The notes beneath the pieces are model-generated. The model made no database searches. It saw only the letters and a program-made list of their open reading frames with translations, and had not been told where the DNA came from. 64,000 nt of DNA from Phorcus lineatus (taxonomy: Eukaryota > Mollusca > Gastropoda > Trochida > Trochidae): positions 59,537,022 to 59,601,021 of the forward strand of contig OV121081.1 in the NCBI GenBank assembly GCA_921293015.1, read 5' to 3'. The position numbers and the translations under genes were made by a program. Each line of letters starts with the position of its first letter. Position 1 is the first letter of the stretch. Shown piece after piece: positions 12,814 through 23,671 of this stretch.

Positions 12814-14340
12814 CTGGAAATGTAATTTTTTTTCAGTATCAAATATATATTTTTTTCAATTGCAAAATTTGTGAAGGCAATAAAATTCTAAAAGTATTTC
12901 TTATTGAAAAGAGTAATTCATTTAACATTATAAATATTCAAAATTAGATAATAAATAATTTAATATTGAAAATGCATATCATGAAAAGCATTCAATGTTT
13001 GAGTATGATCATAAAATTGACCTTTTATTCCATGGAAATAGAAAATTTTAGACTTGTAGTCTTTCAAGATTTTGTAATTTAACAATGATAATATTTCAAA
13101 CAGCCTTATTAAAATTTCAACCCTGTACTATACTTCTATAAAAGTAAAATTCTATAATAAAAAAAAAGGAAAATAACAACAACCATAGATTTATTGAAAA
13201 ATTATAAATGAAATAAATCCTAAATTACTTCTTAAAAGTCATTCCAAAAAGTTTTAATCAATTATGTGGTTAAGAAGAAAGAAATACATGTATGATCTTA
13301 AGATCAATCAACCTGACTTAGATAAGAAAAATGATGACATCGTGTTAGAACTAGCTTGGCACATTTAAAGTTTTGTACATAATAAATAATCACACAAACT
13401 GAAACTACATCAATAGAAAGAATGGGTATCGGTTCTCATTTCCATATCACAATATATTGCCATACAGAAAGACGTATTGCAATATATTGGTACTTTCCAT
13501 ATTTTAGTTTTTTCATCTTCTCTTAACTAAATAACAGCAATTAGAACAGTAATCAATGCTCAACTGGACGTCTTTTTGTAAAGAGAGACTATTGAGTGAC
13601 TGGTCATTTACTTTTAACATGTCTGTGCTATTTTCACTTTGCAAGTTCACACTTTGTCTACGACTTAAGTCAAATCATAGGGTGCTATTGTTACTTTTTT
13701 CTGCAATTTTACACGGAAATTGTTAATTCTAAAACCTCCGATATATTGCATATTTTCAGAACACTGCACCGGTATGAATTGGGGTGTTCCTGTATTGCAA
13801 TATACTGATATACCGATAATACCGCGCACCCTTAATCAATAGCACAAACCACTTTTCAAGAAACATAAAGACTTTATAAAATTGATGATAAATACTGAAA
13901 ACAAGTTGGTATGTAGTACACCAAATAGAAAACAAAATCATTTAACCGAGTTCAACAGGTTCAACTTAGCAATTTGGGAAGGGCTTCACCCTTAGGCCTA
14001 ACTGTAACATGTGCATTCAATTATCAGTGAAAAATTCATTCATCTATCTGCTGTTCTGTTCTTACACTGACATTCCTAACTTATGGTATAGGGGAGGTAA
14101 CAAGCACAGGATAATACTGTTGAAGCTCTCCTAAAATATCCACATTAGCCTTTACATGTTCAAGGTAAATACTCTCTCTCACAGACTGTAGTTAATGATA
14201 CTTTGACCTCGACACAACCACTTGAAAGGAAATCTAGATTTAGATAGAATTTCCCTGAGGCTCCTTTTTTACATTAATAAATGTAATCTGTTTTAAGAAA
14301 TATTTTTCAAAAACAGAGATGGTCCAGGTTACCGATGTAA
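12814..14340 (-). other. A/T-rich intronic sequence 5' of the zinc-finger coding exon
   Basis: This is the 3' part of the inferred long 5' intron. No gene is seen. Around 13425-13830 there are several copies of TATTGCAATATA-like words and facing TATCGGT/ACCGATA ends, suggestive of an eroded inverted-repeat element, but I could not define its limits. The 3' end of the tRNA-derived SINE starts at 14341. Confidence 0.4.
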
Positions 14341-14631
14341 TAAATAATATACATATTAACGCCTAATATCCAGTGCGAGGCACTGCTCACTGGCGGTACG
14401 TTATTACCCTGAAGGAATTGTACTACAGCAGCTACTTAGCGCTTCCGTACTTCCCTTATTCAGGTACCCATTTATACAGCTGGGTTGACTGAGTGCAATG
14501 TGGATGAAGTGCCTTGCCCAAGTACACAATGCGGTATGAGACCCAGGTCACAAATGTTTGGTGTCTCCACCGGGATTCGAACCCGGGTCGTCGGCGGCGA
14601 TAGGCCAGCATGCTAACCACTACACCACCGT
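14341..14631 (-). mobile_element. tRNA-derived SINE with conserved central domain
   Basis: The minus-strand 5' end (14631 to about 14560) is tRNA-like, with an A-box region TAGTGGTTAGCATGCTGG and a perfect B box GGTTCGAATCC. The body contains GTACCCATTTATACAGCTGG and AAGTGCCTTGCCCAAG, a central core shared by several metazoan SINE superfamilies; I do not assign which. The tail is A/T-rich. The element is flanked by GATGTAA at 14334-14340 and 14632-14638, a plausible 7-bp target-site duplication. It would be transcribed by RNA polymerase III from the internal boxes and mobilised by a LINE. It is not a functional tRNA gene. Confidence 0.75.
14560..14631 (-). promoter_or_regulatory. internal Pol III promoter (A and B boxes) in the SINE head
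   Basis: On the minus strand an A-box-like segment is followed about 40 nt later by the B box GGTTCGAATCC, and the segment ends CGGTGGAGACACC. It folds approximately like a tRNA T-arm, but it forms the 5' head of the SINE and continues into the SINE body with no CCA-type 3' end or stem closure. Confidence 0.6.
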
Positions 14632-14668
14632 GATGTAAACATGAATATCTGGAGAAATGCCTTATAGC

Positions 14669-15871
14669 TAGGGCTGAAACGGGTACCCGGGTACTCAAGT
14701 ACGAGGCGGGTAGGAGCATTACTCGAGTAGTAAACTGCTACTCGAGTACTCGCCAAAGAAGAGCTATCTCCCCTCTCAACATGGCGGAGCAATCCCGTTC
14801 AAACGTTTGGTCCTTTTTCAAACTAACTGACGACAAACTTAAAACTGAATGTTCAATTTGTGGAATAAAACTATCCTTCAAGGGTGGGACGACCTCAACT
14901 ATGAGGAACCATCTGAAGATGAAACATAAGTCAACGTTTGATGTGCCTACCGCCTCCACATCAACTCAAAAACAGACTACCCTCGGTAGTTTCTCCAAAA
15001 AAGTTAGTTATTATATTAAGTCAAAAGGATAGTGGACTTCATCAAATCAATAACATAAAGGTGTCACATTAAGTATGCGTTATGGATATATGAAATCTAA
15101 TAACCGAATATTTATACAAGTCATCATGTGCTGCCGATGTGCACCTCTTGTTATCAAAAGAGCGCGTTAACCCCCTTCGTGCCATAATAACGTTAGGTGG
15201 CATAAATTTCTATTCGTTACATACTTTGATAAATCATTATAACAGAATGAATAAATGGTTACTTTGTAAGCGGAGTATGTGCTCTGACAGTATGAGATGT
15301 GCGATTTTAACATTTAATGATTATGTTCCATCAATCAATTAATGTTAGACATTTGCGAAAATCTTTGTAAATAATTTTTTGCTGTTGAATAAATCAGTTA
15401 AGTTTTGTATTGAGTATTATTTGGGATGCTGCTTCCACAGTGGTGTTAACAATAGTTAACTTTACATTATTCTTTTAGGTCGCTACGTATCAGGAATTGA
15501 CCAGAAAAGCAGTACTGGTGGTAGTAAAAGATTTGCGCCCTCTCTCTGTCCTAAAAAATATTGTAAATTACAAACAATACGATCTTAATACCCTCATGAG
15601 TTCAGAATAATGTATGATGAATTAATGATGGTGTCATAATTTTTGAAAAACTCGCCTCGATATCTTCAAATTGGTACCTAAAAACAAAACTTCATTACCG
15701 TTCTAAAGACCAGGAAAACGCGTCTGAGCTTCTAACTTTCAAAATTTCCCGGACCCCCCTACATTACTCAATCGCTTCGCGATCTCGTTGTGTCTGCTGC
15801 GCAGACGAGTACTCGTGAGTAACACTTTATGAGTACTCGAGTATTAAATAATTGTACCCGTTTCAGCCCTA
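14669..15871 (+). mobile_element. hAT-family DNA transposon, internally deleted, 1,203 bp
   Basis: Perfect 18-bp terminal inverted repeats TAGGGCTGAAACGGGTAC occur at 14669-14686 and, inverted, at 15854-15871. They are flanked by identical 8-bp target-site duplications CTTATAGC at 14661-14668 and 15872-15879. An 8-bp duplication and a TAG-type end are hallmarks of hAT elements. Subterminal ACTCGAGTA words occur near both ends. Inside is a BED zinc finger (separate entry), but the RNase-H-like transposase domain is missing. The element cannot move by itself; intact ends suggest it could have been mobilised in trans. It sits 37 bp from the SINE and 36 bp from the next MITE. Confidence 0.88.
14781..15032 (+). 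pseudogene. N-terminal BED zinc finger of a hAT transposase (truncated)
   Basis: An 83-codon open frame starts at an ATG 112 bp inside the hAT element. It shows the BED-finger pattern: Trp-Ser-Phe-Phe near residues 10-13, Cys-x2-Cys (CSICG), then a spaced His-x4-His (NHLKMKH). A Thr/Ser-rich linker (TASTSTQKQTTLGSF) follows, and then a stop. Full hAT transposases are roughly 500-700 residues with a catalytic domain after this finger; that part is absent here. The product, if made, would bind DNA but not catalyse transposition. An alternative is a short exon spliced to sequence that I cannot see. Confidence 0.75.
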
Positions 15872-15907
15872 CTTATAGCAAAGAGAAACCCATATCTCTC
15901 AAATATG

Positions 15908-16074
15908 CAAGGATTGGGAAAGGTTGGGGCCATGGGCCATTTTGCACACTGGATGAAAAAATTGCCCATTAAAATTGGAAATTTGACCATTGCCACAAGG
16001 GGAATGGCCCACTCAAAATTCTGAAAATGACTCTTAGAATGGCCCATTGTCAAAGGTGTCTTTCCCAATCCCTG
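15908..16074. mobile_element. 167-bp MITE with 6-bp target duplication
   Basis: Imperfect terminal inverted repeats CAAGGATTGGGAAAG (left) and, inverted, CAGGGATTGGGAAAG (right) are flanked by AATATG at 15902-15907 and again at 16075-16080. GGGCCATT words lie inside both arms, so the element can fold into a hairpin. No coding capacity. The superfamily is not assigned. Confidence 0.65.
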
Positions 16075-16080
16075 AATATG

Positions 16081-16858
16081 TGATGACAACATTGTCTATC
16101 CATATAGACATATATATATATCATTAACTGAACAGCAGTGTGTTGCTTTTTCAATGTACCAAATCAAGGTGTGTTTAGTTTTTACTCCATACTGTACAAT
16201 AGATATCACTTACTTACATCTTAAAACATCTTGTTAATCAACATTTTAGAGTATTTAAAATCTAAAGACCTTTTTAGTACCAAAAGAATCATTTTTATAC
16301 CCATTTGGTTTTGATTTTGCATTATTTTTCTGTACTGCTTAAAGATATAATTGTCTCCTTTACATGTACAGTTTTACCACAAATTATTATCTGTCTATTT
16401 CACAAAAAAGCTTATATGTAACAGTCAGTTTAAGTAATGTTGATTTCAATTGTTTGCAAACATATTTCAATGTATCACAGTAAATAATATTTATTTATGG
16501 AAAATGTGAGCAATGTCACTATTTCACTGCAAATAAAGATGTTATCAACGGAGGGAATATGCAAACAATAAAATGTACAGTGATCAAAATTTCAGTTTCT
16601 AATAGACAAAATGCTAGATCTTTACTGCATACAAAATTCTAGAAATATATTTCAGACCCATCGGTAAGAATTAAATTTTGTATTGCCTTCAGTTTGAAAT
16701 TAAAGTGTCCATTACTATCAATTTACAAAATTAAATCAATTTATCATTCAATTTGTAAAATTTGTAATATTATTTCTTTTATAAACACAAAATATTGATA
16801 TCATTGATAACTTTGGGAATTTACATTGAAACTTAATTGTGCTGTTATTATTATTATA

Positions 16859-16894
<36 letters not shown>

Positions 16895-17700
16895 CATTAT
16901 TATTATTATTATGGAAGCAAACCAATCAATTTGTGACAATTTATCACATTTTCCCACATGTTATTCAAATTCAAACCTTATCAACATATATCCCTTTACA
17001 AATTAAGTTTAATGCAGTAACACGTCCCAAAAAAATGATGAACCAATCATTGGTGCAAAACTAATCCACAATAAACTACTTTTCATAAGAACTAGCTGGC
17101 TTTGAGAAACACATATTAAAAAACATTTAACGGATACAAAACCAAAATAAAATCCTTTGCAAGTTATTAAAACAAATTATTTATGAAACACTAATTATAT
17201 CAAATATCCATCTAATATCATTAAAACAGTAATATTTGTAATGAATGGGGAATGTCTATTTGGAGATCTCATTCGATGTCCAATAATTTAAATTTTTCCC
17301 ACAGAATGACTTTTTTCAAATACTTTGACAAATCAGGCTATGAAAACAATTATTAATTATTATAATTTTCGGGGATACACATCCCTAGAATCTAGGGATG
17401 TGACCTTCACCATTAATTTCATTGTGCTGATTTCTACATGAAAAATATCAATATACTGTTATGTTGTTAAATATACATGATTGTAAAACAACAAGACTAT
17501 CTAGTATCCAATAATGTTGAATATTCTAACAGGAAATAAACCAAACGACCCATTTACATTCTTCAGCGACAACGCAATCTGGTTTCGTTTCACGCGAGAA
17601 CCGATCCAGCTTTCACAACATCCCGCCTCGCCTTCGCCAAAAATTTTTGGAGACGAGAGATAAAAATCGATAAAAGACTTCAAAATCCAACCTAGATTCC
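16081..17700. other. A/T-rich intronic or upstream sequence
   Basis: No gene recognised. The main feature is the (ATT)n microsatellite at 16842-16912, entered separately. The sequence is A/T-rich until about 17500, after which G+C rises toward the putative promoter region of the zinc-finger gene. Confidence 0.4.
16842..16912. repeat. (ATT)n trinucleotide microsatellite
   Basis: About 70 bp of ATT/TTA repeats with a few interruptions (AATT, ATC). Low-complexity open frames across it on both strands are artefacts. Confidence 0.9.
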
Positions 17701-17757
17701 ACACTACTGACTATTTCATCCTATAAACATTGATCATAACAACCCTGTCTTACTTAC

Positions 17758-17830
17758 AGCTAATAATAGCCGAGGTTGTTTACAATAGCGTGATCCCTTT
17801 CCCATCTACCACCAAATTTTCTCCACGAAA
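17758..17830 (-). other. candidate alternative 5' non-coding exon of the zinc-finger gene
   Basis: On the minus strand a strong donor GCT|GTAAGTAAG lies at 17757-17756, at the edge of a locally G+C-richer block upstream of the zinc-finger coding exon. The upstream limit of the exon is not defined. If used, it would splice to the acceptor at 12815-12814. This is inferred from a donor match alone. Confidence 0.25.
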
Positions 17831-17966
17831 TTTTGGAAGACATGTTTGATTTGAGAATCGAATGTGTGTACATGACAAATGAACCGCGACTAGCCACATT
17901 AAGAGTGATCGAGGACTGATTGCCTACAAGTGCATAGACGAAAACATAACTGTTTTAATGTCTTAC

Positions 17967-18118
17967 CACTCGCAATCACTGCACGCATGATTTAGCTGGA
18001 ATATTCCGAATTTTAGTGCACTGCATGCCTGGCCGGAAAAGCGACCGAGTCCAGATTCTGTACTTCTCCCCTGCTCTGTCGGCATTCTGAAACGAAAATA
18101 GATTTCGCTGGATGCTTA
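17967..18118 (-). other. candidate first exon of the zinc-finger gene
   Basis: Downstream (minus strand) of the TATA box at 18141-18148 is about 150 bp of less A/T-rich sequence ending at a good donor, GAGTG|GTAAGA (GT at 17966-17965). It contains an ATG at about 18090 with an open frame to the donor. Joined to the acceptor at 12814, that frame would hit a stop at once, so it would act as an upstream ORF rather than extend the zinc-finger protein. Splicing is inferred; no transcript was seen. Confidence 0.3.
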
Positions 18119-18140
18119 AAAACTCGACTGAATGCAGCGG

Positions 18141-18148
18141 CTTTTATA
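18141..18148 (-). promoter_or_regulatory. candidate TATA box upstream of the zinc-finger gene
   Basis: TATAAAAG on the minus strand, followed about 18 nt downstream by a TCAGTC initiator-like sequence and then by the candidate first exon with its donor. The spacing from TATA to the initiator is shorter than usual, so the start site is uncertain. Confidence 0.35.
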
Positions 18149-18821
18149 TCGATGGAGAGTCTCGCTGAAGCTCCTAAGGTCATGTATTTCCAAGAGCCAT
18201 GCACATTTCAAATCTTTTAAATATCTGTGTTAACAATATTGATGATATGTACACGGCCCATATTTCACTGCTAGCACTTGAATAACATATGTTATTTGTG
18301 TAGGGTAGGCCTACTATTTATTATTTTATGAAGAACAAAATAGAACTTTATTCATTCTGCCTTTGTCTTTTCTATGCTTATTTACCAATATTCATCGATT
18401 TTTGATTCAAGGAATAAACTTATTTTAGTATTATTTAGCATTTTAGTGAATATATATATGGCCTTAAATTAGATTTTCCTTTCAAATCAAACAGGTGCTT
18501 ATAAATAAGCCTTTTTTCGTAGGCCCGTGTTAGACCTTTCAATGTTTAAATGGATATAATAACTATAAGTATATATTTTCTTTTTATAAACGTTCATGAT
18601 CATAAATATATATTCTTCATGAATAATTTGTCGTTTATACATTACGGATAATGTAAGTATTAATAGATTTTAAAATATCAAAACGTGTAATAGATTTTAA
18701 GTGTTTCAAATGATAACAAATTAACACACCATACACCATAAGGTGCATTTTATTCAAATGGTAATTATATGACATTAAATCCCGAATAAATTGTTATTAC
18801 CCTCTACCAGGAGTTGGGTAA

Positions 18822-20027
18822 TTTGATATTAATCATAGAATCGGCATCAATTGCAATATACGGCTCTTCGCGGACGATACATCCCTATACGCGATTATTG
18901 GGGATCCCGTTGAAACTTCTGCTGATATAAATGATGACTTGAAGCGAATTTCTGAATGGGCGGACAAATGGCAGGTATCATTTAATCCAAATAAAACTGT
19001 TTCTATTCGGTTTACTAGAAAATTGCAACCAGTTCAAATGCCAGATTTGACCATGAATGATAATACTATTGACTCGGTTCAAAGTCACAAACATTTGGGC
19101 CTTACTTTACAACATGACTGTTCTTGGAATGACCATATAAATGAAACTGTTAAAAAGGTTGCCCCAATGGTTAATTGTCTTAGGAGTCTCAAATATAGAT
19201 TGAACCGAAAAACATTAGAGATAATGTACAAACAGTTCATTCTTCCTGTATTTGACTACTGTAGTCATATATGGGATAACTGTACAAAACAACAAGCAGA
19301 TATGTTAGAAAAACTTAATCTTGATGCTCTGAGAACTGTGTGTGGTGCCGTCCGTGGTACGAGTCATGATAAAATATATAAAGAAACAAATTGCAAACCA
19401 TTAATCCATAGACGATATGTAAACAAATTAAGTTTGTTTTATAGTATGGTTAATAATAATACACCAAGTTATCTTAGCAACCTTGTGCCTCATAAGATAT
19501 CAGATTTTGTTGATTACAATCTTCGCGATGACTCAAAACTTCAGACCATAAACTGTAAAACAGTAAATTATGCAAAATCCTTCCTTCCTGACACAGTTAA
19601 ATTATGGAATTCATTACCGATAGAACACAGAAACTCCCCATCTTTATCGACATTCAAAAAAGCCATAGACACGGAAATTGAAATGCATACTAATTTCGAC
19701 TTACATTATGGTAGTAGATTTTCTCAAATAATACATTCTCGCCTTAGACTTGAATGCAGCAACTTAAATGCACACAAGTATGAAAGATTCATATCATCAA
19801 CTCCCGACTGTTCTTGTGGCCATAACTATGAAGATTCGACCCATTATTTCTTTTCATGTCCATTGTTCATGAATATAAGGGAAAATATGTTTTTCTATAA
19901 CAAAGGTTTTGACCTGAGATCGGTCCTATTTGGAAACCCAAATTGTTCCTCTTATGTAAATCACGAACTATTGATATCTGTGCACGAATTTATAGATTTA
20001 ACAGGCAGATTTGCATCGGATCCATAA
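18822..20027 (+). pseudogene. 5'-truncated non-LTR retrotransposon: reverse transcriptase C-terminal part
   Basis: The frame is open from 18822 to a stop at 20025-20027. It begins just before the reverse transcriptase catalytic box (RLFADDTSLY, variant FADD), so palm motifs upstream, fingers and endonuclease are missing. The thumb region follows (KWQVSFNPNKT, HLGLTL, YKQFILPVFDYCSHIWD). Near the C-terminus is a Cys/His segment (RLRLECSNLN, CSCGHNYEDSTHYFFSCP) typical of LINE ORF2 tails. Such 5' truncation is expected from target-primed reverse transcription. No in-frame stop follows the ADD box, so it is a fairly young copy. The exact clade is not assigned. Confidence 0.85.
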
Positions 20028-21060
20028 TTGATATATTTCATTGTTATATTGGTAAAGCTTGTTGGCGACTATATATTCATATATATTTTTTTTATATACA
20101 CCATGACATGTTCTTTATCTTGCTGGCGTATGTATAGATAAGTATATATATTCATTATACAATCACCATGACATGTTCTATATTTTGTATTTTGGAGCGG
20201 TATTAACATAAGCTTCTAGCTTGTTTACCAATCCAGTTCTTTTCTGAAATAAATATGTTTAAACCAGAATCGTTTTACTAAAAACATTTTTTCCCCCAAA
20301 TTTCGCGGAGTTCCGCGTTAATTTACATGTCAAAACGACAGATTGCGCAATATGATGTATCTTCCATACAGCCCTTGGAAATCATCTATTTATCTAAATG
20401 AATTCAGTTTCATATTTTTGTAGTTTTGAAAGGGCGTGGAAAATGCGATAAGGCTTTTAAATGTATATGAAACACAGTCTTTGGTTCAAAGTATAATTCA
20501 TGACAATGATTGGTAAAGAGTTGCCTCCACTGTTAAGACCGACAGATCCAGTCATATAGATTATCATTTTTTTTCACAAGGGCAAATCGTCGAAAAAATT
20601 AGAATTACTTTTAGATTTAAAAAGTTTTTATTACCTTTATTACAAAATTATCTATCAATATGTTTCCTTTATTTACAAAGAGAAATTTCATAATGTCTGC
20701 ATGCAAACAACTTTCATCCGATATTTTACGAAATGCAAATGTTTGTATAGTATATAAACATTTGGTGAATGTAATTATCAGGTTCCTTTTTGAAGCTCGT
20801 GACATTGAATTTATGATCATTAACACTTCGTGCCTGGTGTTTGTGAACTACCTACCCGGAAGAAAAATTTTAAAAAATAAGAATTAAGGAGTGATATTAT
20901 ATATACGTGACTTATGCCTCGCTTTTGATTAGTGACTGAGTTGGACAAAAACAGATGATTTCAAAGTGCTTCAGAAGTAAGATGAATGTACAAACAAGTA
21001 TACCCTATTTGTCACGTGTATGGTTCGGTGCGAAAACAGCTTGATTAAGTCCCAAGCATA
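20028..21060. other. 3' UTR of the truncated LINE and following A/T-rich sequence
   Basis: Just after the LINE stop, the word CACCATGACATGTTCT occurs twice (about 20100 and 20166) among TATATA runs, which looks like the LINE 3' UTR; an AATAAA-like site lies near 20250. Beyond that I see no gene or defined repeat up to the MITE at 21065. Confidence 0.4.
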
Positions 21061-21064
21061 TTAA

Positions 21065-21534
21065 AGTGACACAGCTAGAGTATGTATTAGTTTTTTTTAA
21101 TTTTCCTTTAATAAGTGCCAAATAACTTCAAATCGCATACCTAACTCGCACCTTTATCCCCCAAATTCCCAAATTGTGCTAGTTTTATGTTTTCAGTGAT
21201 AAATAAAAAACAGCCATAAAATTGCTAGGACGTCGAAATTCTGCGTACATTGTACATGTATATTAGTAAAAAGTCCTAATTAGCAATACCAATCAATGTT
21301 TACATTTATGTCTGCCGTAAATAAGTTTTCAAAATCACGTTTGAGTCATTGACGGGCATCACTGTCCGGTTTTCGATCACATACGAGACTTTAACTTCTT
21401 TTATTGTCACTATACTGAACTCATAAGCACTAAGATGCTAATTTTTGGAAACAACCACCACTTAAATTCTCGATGAAATAACACTATTTATGAACTTGGG
21501 CATATTTGACTCCAACAGAATACTCTGTGGCCCT
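21065..21534. mobile_element. TTAA-flanked MITE, diverged copy of a 470-bp family
   Basis: Imperfect terminal inverted repeats (AGTGACACAG left; AGGGCCACAGAG when the right end is inverted) are bounded by TTAA at 21061-21064 and 21535-21538. Internal sequence such as CACTGTCCGGTTTTCGATCA and GGCATATTTGAC matches the copies at 23198-23668 and 43603-44069, and all three are close to 470 bp. TTAA target sites are typical of the piggyBac superfamily, so this is inferred to be a piggyBac-mobilised MITE without coding capacity. Confidence 0.75.
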
Positions 21535-21538
21535 TTAA

Positions 21539-22233
21539 GTATATTAGCGTCACGTACATTTATTTTAATTCATTCAAAAAAGAAACTAACATGTATTTAT
21601 TACGGGAACTTTCATATTTAATATTTTCATGCATGATTCTAAGGTTCACACATAACGTGCATTTTGTGAACGAACGTGGTAAGTGTGTTTAATGTGTTAA
21701 TTTGCGTTCATCGAATAAAGAAACTGACATACACTATAGTTTTTAATCCTGGAGATTTCACATATATTTTTGCTAATTATTAGAATGATCACACATAATG
21801 TGTATTTTAAGAACATAGCATTAAATTCGTCTCGCTTGATCGTGGTTTTTTCATGACGTCATTCATAGGCAAGTGTCCCATAACGTCAAAGAGTTTAACA
21901 TAAACAGATAGGTTTATTATAATTAGGTTACTTACAACAAAGTTTACAGTTTTGTTTAATCCTTCCATGAACCGTGATCAAGGCTATTACCTACCATCAG
22001 CTTATCACCATCTAATTAAAACCAATCAACAGTAACTCATTTTCTCCCTCCGGCTTCCTCTATGCAACTTGTACTGTAACAACAACCAATCACCCTGTAC
22101 ATCAACCTTATCAACCTTGTTAACCTTATCAATATAAGTTAATTAACTCTTTGTACTTCAACCTACTCAATTGTACAAGCCTATTCCCATTTGTGTATAT
22201 ATTCCTTCTCAAATCATGTCCAATATCACTTGC
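21539..22233. other. non-coding sequence between mobile elements
   Basis: No gene recognised. From about 22060 the text has many CAACCTTATCAACC-like words, which probably belong to the Penelope-type fragment whose end motif lies at 22234-22290. Confidence 0.35.
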
Positions 22234-22290
22234 TTGATAACGGTGTTAGCATCAACACCGAAACGTCGCAATCCTGCAATAAAGAAGTTG
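22234..22290 (+). ncRNA. putative hammerhead-ribozyme-like end motif of a Penelope-like element
   Basis: TTGATAA is followed by a 7-bp hairpin (CGGTGTT / AACACCG with a six-base loop), then AAACGTCG and AATAAAGAAGTTG. The CTGATGA-stem-GAAAC-GTC order is that of a minimal hammerhead ribozyme, and Penelope-like retroelements are known to carry such ribozymes with a minimal stem III. Here the core reads TTGATAA, so the catalytic core is degenerate and probably inactive. Related motifs with the same CGAAACGTCG core lie at 59535-59544 (plus) and 61863-61872 (minus). Confidence 0.35.
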
Positions 22291-22429
22291 TAAATCCGTA
22301 TAACTTGTTCTCTATTCATCTCACCAACTTCTAAATGGCTCTCAAAGAAGGCAACACCTTGTAATTAAACGCACTAGTGCACACCAATATATCTTTAACA
22401 CAACGAATGCACAGATCCTGCATATCTCT

Positions 22430-22640
22430 CGATATTATTCAAGATCCTCACTCAAGTAATCTACCTCGTAAATTATTTAACAAATATTTACGTATTCAGG
22501 TAGTAAAGTTGATTTTTAAAGACCGGAAGTATTTAATGTTACGTTACAATAAATCCGCATGAACTACGATATCGGAAATATTAAGATTTTGCTTATAACC
22601 AAAAAAGCGGAAACGGCAGCCGCTTTGGTCAATCTAATAG
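22430..22640 (+). repeat. unclassified dispersed repeat, copy 1
   Basis: The segment with TACGTATTCAGG, AAGTATTTAATG, CATGAACTACGATATCGG and CGGCAGCCGC recurs, diverged, in opposite orientation at 62660-62880. A short open frame across it (ending RIQVVKLIFKDRKYLMLRY) has a recognisable counterpart in the other copy. No family assigned. Confidence 0.5.
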
Positions 22641-23197
22641 CAATGCTAATGCTGTGTTATTAAATCGGTTTATTTACAACATTGCTTTCATAAAACATAA
22701 TTCATTATTTGTTCTCAGTTCAGAGTTTAGGTAAATTCAACAGCTGCACATAACAATAGTTCAGCCGCTTTCAACTGTCTATAATTTATCCGTTTTGTGC
22801 ACAGCTAACCTTAGATTTGTTATATGTCCAAGCCGACAGCGGCTGTCTAAATTTTTTCATTGTTGATTGTAGGTCAATTGTAAAGAATTTTAAGTATTTC
22901 ATTGCATCGATAGAAAGCTTAAGTGAATGCATAAGTCCTCTTAAACCTTAAAATAGCCAATTTAAACCGTAAAAGCGTGCACTAGTGCCTTTAAGCTTGT
23001 TACGTATTGATGACGTACGCCTTGCCGCAAAGAGACGCCAAGTGGAAGACCGTAGCTAATCGGAACTTCTGCCATCTAATATTTGTTAGAAGATTAATGC
23101 AGTCCTTGTTCCTATTTGAGAACTATCAAAACCTTTAAAAGTTTAAGCCAAATAATTTTCAACACGTTCCATGCTTGTTTTTGCATTAGTTTGTTAA

Positions 23198-23668
23198 AGA
23201 GCCACTCCGTAATTTTCATAACATATTGTTCACCTTTGATACGAACCTAAATGTCATATGTGGTGATATAAAATCAAAACATCTTTACTTTCCATGTCCA
23301 ATAGACATATAATATGATAAATACTGGTTTTCCATGAAAATCTAAAAACAGCCTTATAAATGCACAGAGGTGTAGATATCACGTCCAGTATACACGGATA
23401 CTAGGTATATAACCTAACAAACACTACCAACTCCTAACTGCCCTCCTGGATGTTTTAGATAAGTCTCCAAAATTACGTTAGACTATTTGACGCGCACCAC
23501 TGTCCGGTTTTCGATCATAATTGCGACGTTCTACCCTCATATTGTCACTGTAAAAAAACAGTAAGTTTTAAAATGTGTCTTTTTGGTAACAATCGATACT
23601 TCGCGATCAAATTACACCATTGATTAAGTTTGGCATATATGACCCAAACAATCTCACGGAGTGGCTCT
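23198..23668 (+). mobile_element. TTAA-flanked MITE, 471 bp
   Basis: Terminal inverted repeats AGAGCCACTCCG and CGGAGTGGCTCT sit next to TTAA at 23194-23197 and at 23668-23671 (one T is shared or lost at the right end). The internal sequence matches, in inverted orientation, the copy in a chitin synthase intron at 43603-44069 along nearly the whole length. No open frame. Inferred to be a piggyBac-type non-autonomous element. Confidence 0.82.
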
Positions 23669-23671
23669 TAA

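Noticed and set aside
14560..14631. Functional tRNA gene on the minus strand
   Set aside because: A and B boxes are good, but the segment continues into a SINE body with its own target-site duplication and the acceptor stem does not close; it is a SINE head.
16748..17064. Ile-, Asn- and Leu-rich small open frames
   Set aside because: They are produced by the (ATT)n microsatellite.
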